DNA of 64,000 bases, from the NCBI GenBank assembly GCA_028023455.1, contig JAQFVV010000208.1, positions 868,001-932,000 of the forward strand. Reading direction: 5' to 3'. The position numbers and the translations under genes are program-made. This document shows positions 25,120-37,242 of the stretch, piece after piece (within the stretch, counting starts at the first letter, position 1; the number at the start of each line of letters is the position of its first letter). Source of the stretch: Epiperipatus broadwayi (taxonomy: Eukaryota; Onychophora; Udeonychophora; Euonychophora; Peripatidae). The notes under the pieces were generated by a model, which saw only the letters and a program-made list of their open reading frames with translations, was not told where the DNA came from and made no database searches.

Positions 25120-25720
25120 GATTTAACTCGCTTTGCAACTCTCATTCAGCAATGGTTACCATTTTCATAACCATCTTTTGTATGAAACTTACTTATGTGA
25201 TGTGATACACTGTGACTTCTCTGTATACGGAGTCGGGAATCTCGGTCACTATGCCCAGAAAAACCTGTTAGCCACTTTACCTTCCTTTCCATTCCCCACC
25301 CTAAGTTTTTCCCCATATACTTCGCTATTCTCCTTCATCCCATTTCCACAACATAATCTTTGTCAATTCCATGACCTTTATATCTAAATCTCCCTTATCT
25401 TTTCCCAAATCCAGCATAAAAACCAAGAACCCACTCTGTATAATCATTTTGTTTATATTTATTCTTCCACAACTTCATTATTTGTATCCTTTCTGCTTTG
25501 AGGTATTTACATTCAATTAACAAATGCCTAATATTTTCTATGCCTTCCTTACACAACTTGCAGACTAAAAGTCATCCACATTTTTTCATTTATGTGTATA
25601 TTTCTTTGTTGCTAAAGATCCTGTTCGAGCCTTAAACAGTAAACTACTTTTCTTGCTATTATCAAAAATTAACTCTCACCCAATATTCAATATTCTGTTT
25701 ACTTATATATATATATATAT
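25120..25720 (-). pseudogene. LINE C-terminal fragment (zinc-knuckle-like)
   Basis: On the minus strand an open stretch reads LLFKARTGSLATKKYTHK, a gap, then CKLCKEGIENIRHLLIEC and YLKAERIQIMKLWKNKY. The spacing C-x2-C..H-x4-C after an FKARTG block is typical of the C-terminal domain of non-LTR retrotransposon ORF2 proteins. Only this end is present, with stops and frameshifts, so it is a 5'-truncated dead copy. The GC content is clearly higher than its surroundings. Confidence 0.65.
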
Positions 25721-25729
25721 ATTGTAACC

Positions 25730-27180
25730 TTTTGATTGGTTATCCATGGGAAGAATAGCATATAAAATGTAAATTATAGTTCCAAAATTTAAAATTTTGT
25801 GCTTTAAGATAATAGCAATGCCCTAAACTAGGGTATAACAGTAACAAATGACTTAAAATATGGGGTTTAAAGATTGAATTCTGTAAAGATTTAATAATTG
25901 TTGTTTATAATCATTTATTATATCATCTTATTACAATAGAGGTCAATCTAAATAAACATTTGTTACTAATAGATTTGATTTTAATTTATTTTTTAATGCA
26001 TTATTTCTTTAAGAGCTAAAGATCTAAAATTGTAGTTAATGAAAGAAGGAACAATTATTTACTTCAAAATAAGAATTTAGTTTGAAATTATTGCAATTAT
26101 AATATTTTGTAAACAAAAATATTTATTCTTAAATTTTATATTGAAATTCAATTGATAATGTCATTAATTAAAGAGATGATCAAAACTGAAACTTGGCCTT
26201 AACGTAATAATTTAAATTAATTTTGTTACTAAAATATTTTTTATTATTATTGTTTCAATTATTTTCTAATAGAAAAAAAAAAATGTACAAGTTGGTTTGG
26301 AAAGTAAACCAATCAGAATTAAAGGAATCGTTTGCTGACAGTAATTATCGCGGGGTTTTAGAGGAAAAAAACTCCCACAGCAGATGATTGGAGAGGAGAT
26401 TCAAGAAACTTAAAAGCAGATAGCTGTTTTAATATTTTTCTCAGTAAAAGATTTAATAAATTTTAACAAGTCAAAATCGTATGTATAAACAGTCGCCAAG
26501 AGGTCGTCGCAGCTGCCTTGCAAGCAAGTAGTTGGTTGCAAACGGTTGTGGGTGCGTCCTGGCCGATGCTACGACATATGAAAAAAAAAGAAGTAATTCT
26601 TAATACCATGAAGCGAGTAAATCTATTTTCCTTATGACCTAGTTTCAAGTTCTGACCATCTAATTCCGGCCAAGAAGTTCCAGTTGTTATTTTAAATTTT
26701 ACCCATGATAATCAAGAAAAAGGAACACACTGTACTGTTTCCGGGAGAACATAAAGACAGTCATGTAAGAGGGCATGCATTTATCTATGCTAGATTAAGG
26801 GTTTTTATTAATCATAGATTAAAATGTAAAAAAAAAAAAAAAATGGATTTAAATATAAATCCTAAAGCATATTTGAATAATTGCTTTTATGTAAAGTTTA
26901 AAAAAACGTATTATGAGCATTATATAGGCTAAATGATGATTACATTTATATGAGTACGAATAACAGCGGTCTACAAGCAAAAAAGAAAGTATTATTTATC
27001 ATTCGGAATAAAAAATATATATATACATAAGTGTAAGAAAGTAAAACCTTCCTCAAAAATATTTAATAAGGAATAAAGATGCGTTGAAAATAAATTGTGA
27101 ATAACAGATAAAATAAAAAATAATTATAACATACACCAAATCTTTTAAAAACTTGTTTTTTATTTTTTTGCCACCAAAAT
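25730..27180. other. Intron 4, mostly unrecognised
   Basis: AT-rich sequence. A patch from 26280 to 26700 is more complex (AAACTCCCACAGC, GGTCGTCGCAGCTGCC) and may be a piece of an unidentified element, but no ends or coding domain could be supported. Confidence 0.4.
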
Positions 27181-27184
27181 GAAA

Positions 27185-27665
27185 TATATATTAAAATAGA
27201 TTTCCAACGTTTCAACTATTTCTTTATTTTTTCTATAGTCTTTTTCAAGGAACTAAAAATATTTAAAAAGGAGAAAAAAAAAAAAATTCATAAAAATTTT
27301 TAAAACAAACAAAAATAAAAATCCTGTCACATATACATACTATTTTGGAAAATATATTCTTTACTTACTATGATTTCTTTTCCCAACAGCTTCCAACTTT
27401 ACATTTTGCCTAAATGAACATTTTATTGTTACAAAATATAGTTTTTTATTATCTTATCTTCAATTAACACATTTTTACATTCCTTTCTTGTTAAAAACAA
27501 AAACATTCTATTAAATTTCACAAATTTTTTTTTCCCTTTTCCATTACATTATAATATTCTATTCAGAACAGGATTTAACATCTTTATGTATAAACTTTCC
27601 TTTTCAAATCTTTCTTTTTGTTTAATTATACATTCTAAAGGGGTAATCTTAAAATTGACATGACC
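27185..27665 (-). pseudogene. Penelope-like element 3' fragment (GIY-YIG end and tail)
   Basis: The minus strand from about 27660 reads GHVNFKITPLECIIKQ, then KERFEKESLYIKMLNPVLN, the usual end of a GIY-YIG nuclease domain in Penelope-like ORFs. It is followed at about 27195-27255 by a tail in which GAAACGTTGGAAAT follows a stem of the type ACTAT..ATAGT preceded by CTTGAAAAA. This order (nuclease, then a decayed hammerhead-like tail) is that of Penelope-like retroelements. Upstream parts are absent or unrecognisable. Confidence 0.5.
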
Positions 27666-27669
27666 AAAT

Positions 27670-29290
27670 TTTTCTTTATGTAAATATATTGCTGAATAAA
27701 ATAAACCTTAGTGCATTAGGAAATATAAAATGTCTGTGGAATGTAATCTTACTCTACTGTTAAAAGAAAATGTGAAATGTTTTTTTTTTCTTTAATAATA
27801 ATATTAGCCAAAAAATTAGCAAGGAACCAGTCGAATGCGCAAGGAGCATTTAAATCGAATAGATAAAGCAAGTTGCTGATAATCTTTAATTACTAAAAAG
27901 AAAAGCTGCTACATTGTCAATTACCCAGTGGAGTGTGGATTTTATAATTGTAATAATCTTCGGATGAAAATAAATGGAGCAAAGATGATTGTAATGTGGA
28001 TATGCAATCAGGAGAGTGTTTGAAATGAAAATAATAAGAATATATAGATGTGGAACCAGTCTGAATCATGTGGAACAATTATAATGCCAGTAAAAGTAAT
28101 AAGTTTTTTTTGTTTGTTTGTTTGTTTGTTTAGGAACTTATATTTAAAGAAAAGAAGGGGAAGAAAAACTTGCAACATCATATTGGTATACGTAGTAATT
28201 CCATACTGTAAATATAGTTGTTATTGCAGTAAGGAGGGAACAGATCAATAGATAATGAAATTAATAATTGATTTAAATTTGGTTATTTATGTCATTAATT
28301 ATTTTAAAAGATATGTGTTTATTAAATAGTGTTAGATAATTAAGATAAATAGAGATGATTAATAAGTAAATGAAATATACCATAAAACTAGTTAACAATA
28401 TATATGTTATAAAGAGGGAATGGGTTTGTGTTTAAATGTACAATATTGAAAGAAGAAACGATATTTTAAATTTGATCTTATGTTTTATGATGAACAATTT
28501 AATATAGTTATACGGAATTATAAGTAATTTTATTTTGTAATTTGTATAAGCTAATAGTTATAAGGAAGATAGTAGACAAATATAAGTTAGAAATATGAAG
28601 GTAATAATTAAGTAGTTAGATAAAGCAAAGATAAATATTTTATTGTGGTACACCAAAGGGTTGTCTATTAACATTTAGCAGAATCTTATAAATTGTAGAT
28701 GAAAATTATTGCAGGAAGATATAGGGGTTCAGAGTTAATAGTACACAGCATAAAATTCTTATTGCTTGTATTTTAAGGTATAGATTGATAATAAAACCAT
28801 AGGAAGATGGAGTTTGAGATTGAAAAAGTAATTGATGATATTATAATTATTCTAGTAATATTTTTTTTAGAAAATAAAAAATAAATAAAAATCATAGGAT
28901 AATGAATATCATGGTATCTAAAAATACACAAAGGGTGACATTTCATTACTATTGTATTGAAGAAAGAATATAATAATTAATGTTTTCCATTTTGTCTTTA
29001 TAAGTTAAAGCCTAACTTATAATTGATTGATAATTGCAAAAGAATTGAAAAACTAATTAGATAATGGAGACCTCCTGATTTGTGATATATAAAAGAAAAT
29101 ATATGAAAGTATATATCATCAGCACCATACTACATGAAAAGGTAATATTTCTTTTTGTTTAGTTTTATTTTTTTAAAATATCTAAAAGGTAAAAAGGGAA
29201 TGGAAGTTTTTCAATTGTTATAGTGTTGCCTTATATTTGTATATAAATGTATTACTATTGTTATTCCTTAATAATGGTCAAACATAAATC
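27670..29290. other. Intron 4, nothing firmly recognised
   Basis: AT-rich sequence with a (GTTT)n run at 28107-28131 and many stop codons in all frames. It may include more decayed retroelement sequence next to the Penelope pieces on both sides, but no motif was found. Confidence 0.4.
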
Positions 29291-29297
29291 AATAATT

Positions 29298-30702
29298 AAT
29301 AATAGTTCAACACAATTGAATAAAAATAATAAATATTTTCTTTATTGAACCGGTTTTCACCTTATATTAGGGCCTTTTCAAATTACACTTTTCTAATATA
29401 ATCACATGACCCTTATATCTATCAATACTCCCTCTAACGTTCATTTTACATATTCACATAACCTATTTACATATATATATATATACTTCCCCCTCCCCCC
29501 AATTTTTTATTTTATATACATATTATTTTTATACAATAAATAACATTAAATACAATTCCATAATTATATACATATTATACAGTATAAAATTATATACACG
29601 TACTTTATACACTAAATTATATATTATTTCTCATATATTTCTACTAAACATATCTTCAAATATAACCTTATTTATCTATAATTAACAAATTATTTACATT
29701 AACTAATTATTTACATATATCATATATATTAATTTAAAAAAAAAAAAAAAAAAAACAAATCATATATTAAATTTTCCAGTTATGCTTCAATGCCCATTTA
29801 CTACTCAACTTTGCAGGTCCTTTAACTAAATTAACACATTTACTCATAATCTCTTGAATATATACTGTCTCATAATATTTCCTTCTGTTATAATCTTTAA
29901 CATATTTTATATCTTCCATATCTTCAATACATCTCATTCTATGACTAGTATTCAAATAATGAACATATGGTCCTGAATTCATATCCTTCCTTTCAATAAC
30001 CCTATTATGCTCTTTTCCCCTTTCTATTGCTGTTTTTGCGTTTGCCCTATATATATTTTATTGCAACTTCTACAAATTATTTTATATACCAATCCTATTT
30101 TACTTTCTTTATCATTCTCTCTTCATATTTGATATCCATTTTCCCAACGATTTACTATTCTTCCAAGCAATTCCTATATTCTCATTCAACTTCCCTTTAA
30201 ATGGGCATTGAAGGATAACTGGAAAATTTAATATATGGTTGATTTGTTTTTTTGTTGTTTTTTTTTAAATTAATATATATGATATATGTAAATAATTAGT
30301 TAATGTAAATAATTTGTTAATTACAGATAAATAAGGTTATGTTTGAAGATATGGTTAGTAGAAATATATGAGAAATGATATATAATTTAGTGTATAAAAT
30401 ATGTGTATATAATTTTATGGTATATAATATATGTATATAATTAATTGAATTGTATTTAATGCTATTTTATTTATTGTATAAAAAAAATTGGGGGAGAGGG
30501 GAAATATATTTATATGTAAATAGGTTATGTGATTATGTAAAATGAATGTTAGAGGGAGTATTGATAGATATAAGGGTCATGTGATTATATTAGAAAAGTA
30601 TATTTTGAAAAGGCCCTAATATAGGGCAAAAACCGGTTCTATAAAGAAAATATTTATTATTTTTATATAGTTGTTTTATTTCAATTGTGTTGAACTATTA
30701 TT
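29298..30702. mobile_element. Head-to-head pair of truncated Penelope-like elements
   Basis: About 505-bp arms at 29298-29801 and 30198-30702 are inverted copies of one another. Each arm consists of the last codons of a Penelope-like ORF (KWALK(H/D)NWKI, stop) and its 3' tail, ending at TAATAATAGTTCAACAC. The minus-strand copy also keeps a GIY-YIG nuclease domain in the middle (29767-30190), whereas the plus-strand copy is cut off 11 codons before its stop. Penelope-like elements are known to carry terminal repeats in direct or inverted order, so this could be one integration event or two insertions. No flanking target duplication is obvious. Confidence 0.7.
29767..30190 (-). pseudogene. Penelope GIY-YIG endonuclease domain, frameshifted
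   Basis: Read on the minus strand: GIAWKNSKSLGKWIS (end of the RT region), then ESKIGLVYKIICRSCNKIYIG with the GIY..YIG pair as LVY and IYIG and a CxxC between them, then AIERGKEHNRVIERKD, MNSGPYVHYLNTSH and RRKYYETVYIQEIMSKC, ending NWKI-stop. The conserved Arg, His and Glu positions of GIY-YIG nucleases are plausible (ERGKEH, SH, ETVYI). Stops near 30095 and a frameshift near 30038 separate the segments, so it cannot make a full protein. In intact elements this nuclease nicks target DNA for reverse transcription. Confidence 0.65.
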
Positions 30703-31430
30703 ATTTACTATTATATTACCTGTTAGTTAAAATGTTTATTATAATATCTTGTAAATAATACAAGTAAAGTTGTTTTGAAAGTTAACTTGAGTATTAAGAG
30801 TTGCATTTCTTTTGTGGGAGTCATTGTCACTACATCATATGAACTTAAAGAGTATGGTTTGAGATTGAAATAAGAAATTAATCCAGTTCAGAATAATATA
30901 ACAGTCAACTAAGCACATCTTTCTTTAAAGAGATTTCCACTTGCAAGCTGCCTTGATCACATAAGTCATTGATGGTATTGCAAATTTTTAAGGAATTAAA
31001 TTATGAATTATTTATTATTAAAAGTATCAAATCTAATTATAATGTAGATAACAATATTAGTTTAAGAGTAAGTATGAGGGAACATAAATATAAAACAGGA
31101 TAGATTCACGTTATAAGTCTTTTCGTAATTAATACATTACCTACAGAGTTCAGTAAAATCCCTCTTGATATTTTATAGGTGGATTAAATAACTAATTAAA
31201 AACCAACGATTATCCTGAGATCTCCTGAGTATAAATTTATTATTATGATTATTGCTAATTATATTCCTATAGAAGTAATAAGAATATAACATTCAGTATA
31301 CAATAACATGATAGTATAATTTCTTCCTTAGTTAATTGAAAGAGGATAATTATAGATGTTTTATTATATTTATGTAATCATTATTATTAGTCATGAGAGT
31401 ATGTAGATACTGGATAAGGAGAAGTGTCTG
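30703..31430. other. Intron 4, possible LINE 3' tail, otherwise unrecognised
   Basis: AT-rich sequence between the Penelope pair and the LINE. The minus-strand 3' untranslated part of the LINE should lie in its right part, but the LINE end could not be located. Confidence 0.4.
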
Positions 31431-32298
31431 GGTATTCTTATGCCATTGGATAAATACTTTTGTGTTTTTTAATGTTAAAGGATATGCAATCTTGTTGATA
31501 GGATAGAAGAGTCTCATAATTATTAATATCGACTAAAGATAATTTAAAAATGGTAAGAGTCTTAGATGTTAGCTTGATCAAGTCACAGGATAGCCTAATA
31601 TAGGGACTTGGCATATTGTCTATGGGTTGTCGTCCTATTGGCAGGATACAATATATATTTAAACACTTTTTACTTTCCATACTAGTTCTCCAACTCCTAT
31701 TTTTTATTAATGCATCTATTCTTCTATTCCATTTTTTGCCACTATAACCTCCAGCAATTCTCCTAACACAACTACCCCATCTTTTGCATAAATATACTGA
31801 CATAAATTATTTATCCAAATCTTTTTTCTGCATACTGGACTATCTTTCTCACCCATCTTGTTGCCTGCCCATTATTCATTAACCCTATTAAGTACTATTT
31901 TGGCTATTATCTACTGAACATTTTCATTTTGCTTTTTGCATCTCGTATAAAAACTTGACCATCCCATTTCTCCTTGAATTGCATTATTATCATATATTAA
32001 CCCTTCTATTGCCTCTCCCTTCCATAGTTACAGTATATTTATTATATGAAAACACTGCTAATTTCTTTTATCAGTTCCTTTCTTTTCTTTGTTTTCCTTA
32101 TCAATTTTTTTCCCATTCATCCAAGCAATTTCTCTAATTACTTAAGACGATTCCCAAATAGTTATACCTATTCACCATGCTTTATATCCTCCAATAAAAA
32201 TTCTTTGTCTTCTCTTTCCACTGTATTAATCAACATTACTTTTGATTTTTCTTCGCTAAATTTAATCTCCATCTCTTCACCTACCCTTGTGCATGTCC

Positions 32299-33053
32299 TC
32301 AGCACAACTTCCATATCTTCGCTTCTTTCTGTGCATAAGAAGACATCATCCGCAAAATAAAAGACCTGATAATGTCTATACTACCTTGCCATCTATTAAT
32401 GGTATCTCTACATTTTTTTTCTATTCTTTTTTCCATTTCTCTTAAATGCAACAAAAAAATAGGTGACATAGGACATCCTTTTCTTAGTCCCACCCCTAAC
32501 GTTCCATCCTTTCCCAAATTTATTAAACTTACCCATAATCTATTTCTAGTTACTCTATCATATGCCTTCTCTATATCCATAAAAACCATATATAACTGTC
32601 TACCTTTATTTCTACTCATATCTGTAAGTTGTGTAACTACAAATAAACTATCTCCTATGCGCCTATTCGATTGAAAACCTTGCATTTCTCCTGCTATATT
32701 TTATTTTCTTCCATCCATTTTGTAACCTTTCCAGCCACCATATATGCGAAAACTTTATGTAACACTGACATTACTGCTATCGGTCAATAATTACTTAACT
32801 TTCTATGATCCTTTCCTTTAAATATTAGACTTACTCTTGTATTACTCCAACTATCCGGAAAATCTCTTTTCTGTGCCATCTTATTCATCACCATCTCTGC
32901 TGCCCATTCATCTAAATCTCTTGCTTTTCCACTTTTCAATTTCTTCCCTGCTTCATTCAACTCATTTTCTGTAAACCTAATATTTCCATTACTATATTCT
33001 TTCATATTTGTTATCACTCTGTCCTTTACATCTAACATCTTTTCTATATCCAT
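32299..33053 (-). pseudogene. LINE reverse transcriptase remnant
   Basis: Minus-strand pieces in different frames: ELNEAGKKLKSGKARDLDE and SNTRVSLIFKGKDHRKLSNY (RT motifs 0-1), then QGFQSNRRIGDSLFVVTQL, YMVFMDIEKAYDRV (first catalytic Asp), LRKGCPMSPI and, in another frame, FYFADDVFLCTE (catalytic FADD). The order and spacing are those of non-LTR retrotransposon RTs. At least two frameshifts are needed to join them, so it is inactive. Confidence 0.75.
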
Positions 33054-33417
33054 TACATTATTTAAGATTGTCTTCTAATTCCTCTCTAGAACTACTCTAT
33101 TCCCTCATTATCTAGTAATATTATTTCTCTCTTCCCCTATATTCCTTCTGTTAATGTATTTCCAATTTTTTTTTACTCCCATCTCTTCCACTTCTATTAA
33201 TATCCTCCAACAATTTACTATTCAATTTCATTCTCTCTATATATAATTATCTATCTTAGTCAACTTCTTTTTTTAAAATACTTTTCCCATTTAACAAGAT
33301 TTTTTAAGCCTTCTTTGTTCTTAATAGCACGCTTATATTCTCTACATGTTTTTTTTTCCTTTCTTTCACTAACCCTCACTTTCCTATTACTTTTATTCTT
33401 CTGAATACACCTGGGTT

Positions 33418-34299
33418 TCGTTTTATGGGGATTATTTTAATGTGATTTTGAAATTATGCGATTCATGTTTCTTTTTAATATCCTTCATATTTCACTATAT
33501 TTATTAGATATCAAGAAATTTAAATTATTAATAACTTATTTTGACTTGAAATACTTTTTTTTTTTTTTTTTCAAAAATATAATGTTATATTAGCAGCTTG
33601 CGTTAATATGGCCTGAAGCTGTATTTAGAATCTTAGCTTCTATGTAAATAACCTACTTATACTAATGAGTAAATAATAATAATAGATTTATACATACGTA
33701 TAAAAATATCGCAATAAATATTCAAAAATTTTAAACTTTTAATACATATTTTGTTAGATATTAACAGAAATAAATATTTTTTTAGATTTTTAAAATAAAT
33801 AATAACAAAGATTTTATTGATTTTATAAACTGAAAATAATCTTTCTAATGATAATGTCTAATCTTTTTGTTTTGATTGCGATCTCATTTTTTTAATATAG
33901 AAACAGTACAAGACTGGAAGTGGCGCTAGTTGTACAACACGTCACGAATCTGATTTCTTACTAGTTCACAAATGAACGCATATTGTAAAATAGCGGTAAT
34001 GATTAAAATATGTATGAAAAAATGTAAAATTAAATACTGTAGTTAATAAAAAAAATTTGTCTTATATTAATGTTTTTCATATATTTGAAATTTTTTTTAT
34101 TAGTCGTACTTTATTTTCTTATTTTTTTAATGCGAATTTTAAAGTAATTTTTCCTTGTTGCTTTGCTTTTGTGCCAATTTCTGAAAATTACGGGAACCTA
34201 TCCCCCATTTTTCAAGGTAAGTTACATTTATTTTTGTGCGATTTCTTTTGTGCGCGTTTTCTGAGGAACCTATCTACCACCTAAAACGAGACCCAGGTA
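33418..34299. mobile_element. Pogo/Tigger-like MITE, copy B, inside the LINE
   Basis: An 882-bp relative of 4128-5096 in the same orientation, with inverted ends CACCTGGGTTTCG and (reversed) TACCTGGGTCTCG and TA on both sides (33416-33417, 34300-34301). It splits the LINE between endonuclease and RT, proving it came later. The last base at the right has changed from G to A. No coding potential. Confidence 0.75.
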
Positions 34300-34304
34300 T
34301 ATCT

Positions 34305-34955
34305 CACCTAAAATCCTATTTGCCACTTTTTCTGCTTCACCACACTACAGTCCTTATATTCATACCCAACCAACACTTCCATGATTTCTTCAACTATTAT
34401 TATTTTATATTCTCCTAACTTATTCTTATCATTCATTCTCCATCCATATTTTTCACTATCCTTTCTACTTTTATTATTATTTTCTATCACATTATCAACC
34501 ATTTCTATTATAATGAAATTATGATCACTATTACATATTCTCTTCATTATCAAACATTTAAATTTTCCCTGCTTTATTTACTCCCTCTTTCTCTACTAAT
34601 ACATAATCTGTTGTATGAAATATATTATTCCTAAACCATGTGTACTGGCCCTCAATATTTGACAAATTTCCAATGCTCTAATTCACTCTCTGATAAAAAT
34701 TCTTCAAAAGTTGGCCATTCTTGTTACCTACATCATACCCATTCATATTACCTATAACTGTTACCCCCCCCCCCCTTTGAATTCTATATCCTTAACTAGG
34801 CACTCATACATGCTACTGCTCCTCTCCATTATAGTTTGATTAACTTCAGTGGCTATATACTCTATAGCCATCATCCATTCTTGTCTTCCTAATCTTATCT
34901 CAAACCACAAATATTCTTGACATTTAACAGTATTTAAATAGTTTTTTGACATAAC
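34305..34955 (-). pseudogene. LINE apurinic-type endonuclease remnant
   Basis: Minus-strand open pieces include YLNTVKCQEYLWFEIRL and EWMMAIEYIA, then (in a frame shifted at the C10 run near 34764-34774) VTVIGNMNGYDVGNKNGQLL, and SDHNFIIIEM. These match the GDFN and SDH blocks of LINE endonucleases. In the first block the usual Asp-Phe-Asn has become Asn-Met-Asn, so a catalytic residue is lost as well as the frame. Confidence 0.6.
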
Positions 34956-35146
34956 TCCTATACCACCACTCCTTTTTTTTCCTATTTATACCCTGCTATA
35001 CCGAGTCTTCCATTATAGGTTTTTCTTCTTGTAGATGTATTTCTACTACTCTTCATCTTTAACTGCTTTAATTTCATCCACTTCTCTGGTCTCCTACCAC
35101 CTTTGCATATTCAATTATCCAATTTTCACAATTTTTTCTTTCCTAA

Positions 35147-35520
35147 CTATTTAATAAATTTTTGATATTTATAAATTACTTGCTTACCATTAATTTTACA
35201 GACCCATTCCCTCTCCATATCTACATTTATATCTAAATCAGCCACCCTCTGTTTATTTCTTACATCCCGTCCATTCTTCTTTCTGATAACACTACAATTT
35301 AAAACTCTAATCAAACTCTCTAATACTTCACTTCCTTGTTTTGCTAAGTATAATCCAACTGTACCATATAACTCTCTTTTACTAATCAAAAAATCCTACA
35401 CATCCACAAACATAACATCATTTCTCTCACACATTTTTTTCATTCTCTCATTTATAGAACATGCTCTATCTAATATATACCTATTATCAAATCTTGGTAA
35501 TAATCCAACTATTCCTACTC
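35147..35520 (-). pseudogene. SGNH-esterase-like tail of LINE ORF1
   Basis: The minus strand reads HPRVGIVGLLPRFDNRY, INERMKKMCERNDVMFVDV, a stop, then LISKRELYGTVGLYLAKQG and SEVLESLIRVLN. This matches the last third of SGNH hydrolases (..LLPR..., NE(R/K)L...C, DGLHL..KG...L). In place of the usual catalytic DGLHL box it has VGLYL, so Asp and His are missing. CR1-type LINEs are known to carry such an esterase in ORF1. The family call is moderate; the inactivity is clear. Confidence 0.5.
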
Positions 35521-37130
35521 TTGGGTGCCATATTGAATTTTTAAAAAACCGACTCTAGACACAATTTTTACAATAACTTTAGTTTTAATAATGTTAGAGC
35601 AAAAAGTTTCACAATGATAGAGACTAGAAAAACTAAGGAAAACAATAAGGCAAATAGTGACTACCATTTAAAAAATAAGGGAAAAAAGAAATTTCAACAT
35701 CTGAAATAATTATTACTTTATGGTTTTTTCATAATTTTTAATTTATCATTAATTAAGTTTAAATTACAGCTTTGGTGATAATTTCTTTATATTCCTCACA
35801 AAATTATTTTTCAAACTATATATAATACTTCTTACCTGAGGTAATCCATAGCTTCAGAATCTCCAAAACTATTTGCATAATAATTCTTCATTTTTATATT
35901 GTACCCCAAAAGTTAACAAATCTCAAAGGTGTCTACAAAAAAAAAGATTCATCCTAATAAAAGATACAAAAGAAATCATTTTCTGAAGGTGGATATGCAT
36001 TTGTTTGTTGTCATAGCAATTGGCTTCTTGTCTATCTAAAACTAGAAATTGTAGGCTACTGTCTGTATCAATGATAAAATGAGTTTCATCTCTTCATTTT
36101 ATATTTTTTTTGTACACTAATGATGTTTATATTTTTTATGCACACCAGTGATGCTATCTTGTTATATTTATTGTCCCACAGAGATGTAATTTATTTGCAT
36201 ATAGCTGATATTGCTAGCTATAGATTTGAAAATAATGTGATGCAAGATGTGGCAAAACTACTGACAGCATGAGTACCAATGCATAGGCAAGAATCAGAAT
36301 TTGATTCTTTGCCTACATACAATTCCATGTGGTATATACGTAACCATTATCACCACACACACAGACTATTTGAAATCTGTTGGTTTTAAGTGTTTATATT
36401 TTCACATGGTACTATGCCCAGTAAATTTTGTGATTGATTTATCAACTCTAACCTTTCTGTACATGTGATAATTAGTCTTAAAATTTATTTTGCACTACTC
36501 TATAATTTTTATATATAAAAATTACTTATTAGACAAACATAGACCTGCAAGTGCAAACAGAAACACGCTAATATAAATATAAACATACTAATAAATTATT
36601 AAACCTTTTGAGAATCATTGTCTGTAAAAGTTGCCTCAAACTTGGATCAGAGACCCAAAATTACATTATACATAAACTACTTTTGTTATATTTGAATACA
36701 AACTGTATAATAAAGAGCATAAATGATTTAATATTATATAATTTATATATATACAAATGCAAACATACCATTTATCAAATAATTAAAAAATCAAAATTGA
36801 ATACTTACGACATGATACTCTGATTATGTTTTGAAGGCATTGAAATGCGAATTGGCGCATTTTTAATTCATTTTAGTAATGTTTTTTGGCCTATTATAAA
36901 AATTTCTGCCTTTCTCTTCTCCATGCAAACTAATAAATTTGAACAGAAAAAAATTAAATGAACCTATTAATAATATTAATAAAAAATTCTAATTTTATCG
37001 AATTTCAACATGAGATACACCATTTGAAAGAGATTTTAAAGCAGCAAGGAATGGTTGGATTTCCGTTGACGTCATGCTTGTAATTTTCACGTAATTTTTA
37101 AAAAAAAAATTTAAATGTATCGGCTGCACC
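35513..37130. mobile_element. Relative of the TTAA-flanked MITE, copy 2
   Basis: The stretch from GCCATATTGAATTTTT (35527) to about 36250 aligns with 10290-11010 in the LTR-nested MITE, and the far end (TGACGTCATG..T near 37069) resembles 11840-11870. The left terminal repeat is missing or fused to the LINE edge, and the borders are therefore uncertain. It holds the second conserved 56-nt segment (35836-35891, minus strand). Confidence 0.5.
35836..35891 (-). other. Conserved 56-nt ATG-to-donor segment, copy 2
   Basis: The minus strand reads MKNYYANSFGDSEAMDYLR and then the donor-like GTAAG. It has the same length and framing as copy 1 at 10608-10663; substitutions such as Cys to Ser, Val to Met and Ile to Leu are mild. 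See copy 1 for interpretation. Confidence 0.35.
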
Positions 37131-37158
37131 GCACTGTGTTCCCGCTATAAACTGTCAA

Positions 37159-37242
37159 CATGTTCTCTTATAATCCCAAGATACCATCTTTAATTTTAAA
37201 CATGTTCTCTTATAATCCCAAGATGCCATCTTTAATTTTAAA
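37159..37242. repeat. 42-bp tandem duplication
   Basis: Two units beginning CATGTTCTCTTATAATCCC, one substitution apart. Confidence 0.85.

Larger units (their letters stand above)
31430..35525 (-). mobile_element. CR1-like LINE, decayed and 5'-truncated, split by a MITE
   Basis: On the minus strand (5' to 3') come the tail of an SGNH-esterase-like ORF1, an apurinic endonuclease, a reverse transcriptase and a C-terminal region, all broken by frameshifts. Endonuclease signs are VTVIGNMNGYDVGN (near 34740) and SDHNFIIIE (near 34530). RT signs are LYMVFMDIEKAYDRV (near 32570) and FADDVFLCTE (FADD at 32345-32356). An ORF1 esterase is known mainly from the CR1/L2 group. A pogo-like MITE (33418-34299) interrupts the linker between endonuclease and RT. 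The 5' end runs into a TTAA-type MITE relative. Confidence 0.75.

Noticed and set aside
32046-32674. Plus-strand open frames of 100-104 codons
   Set aside because: They are antisense to the LINE reverse transcriptase, which carries the recognisable motifs.
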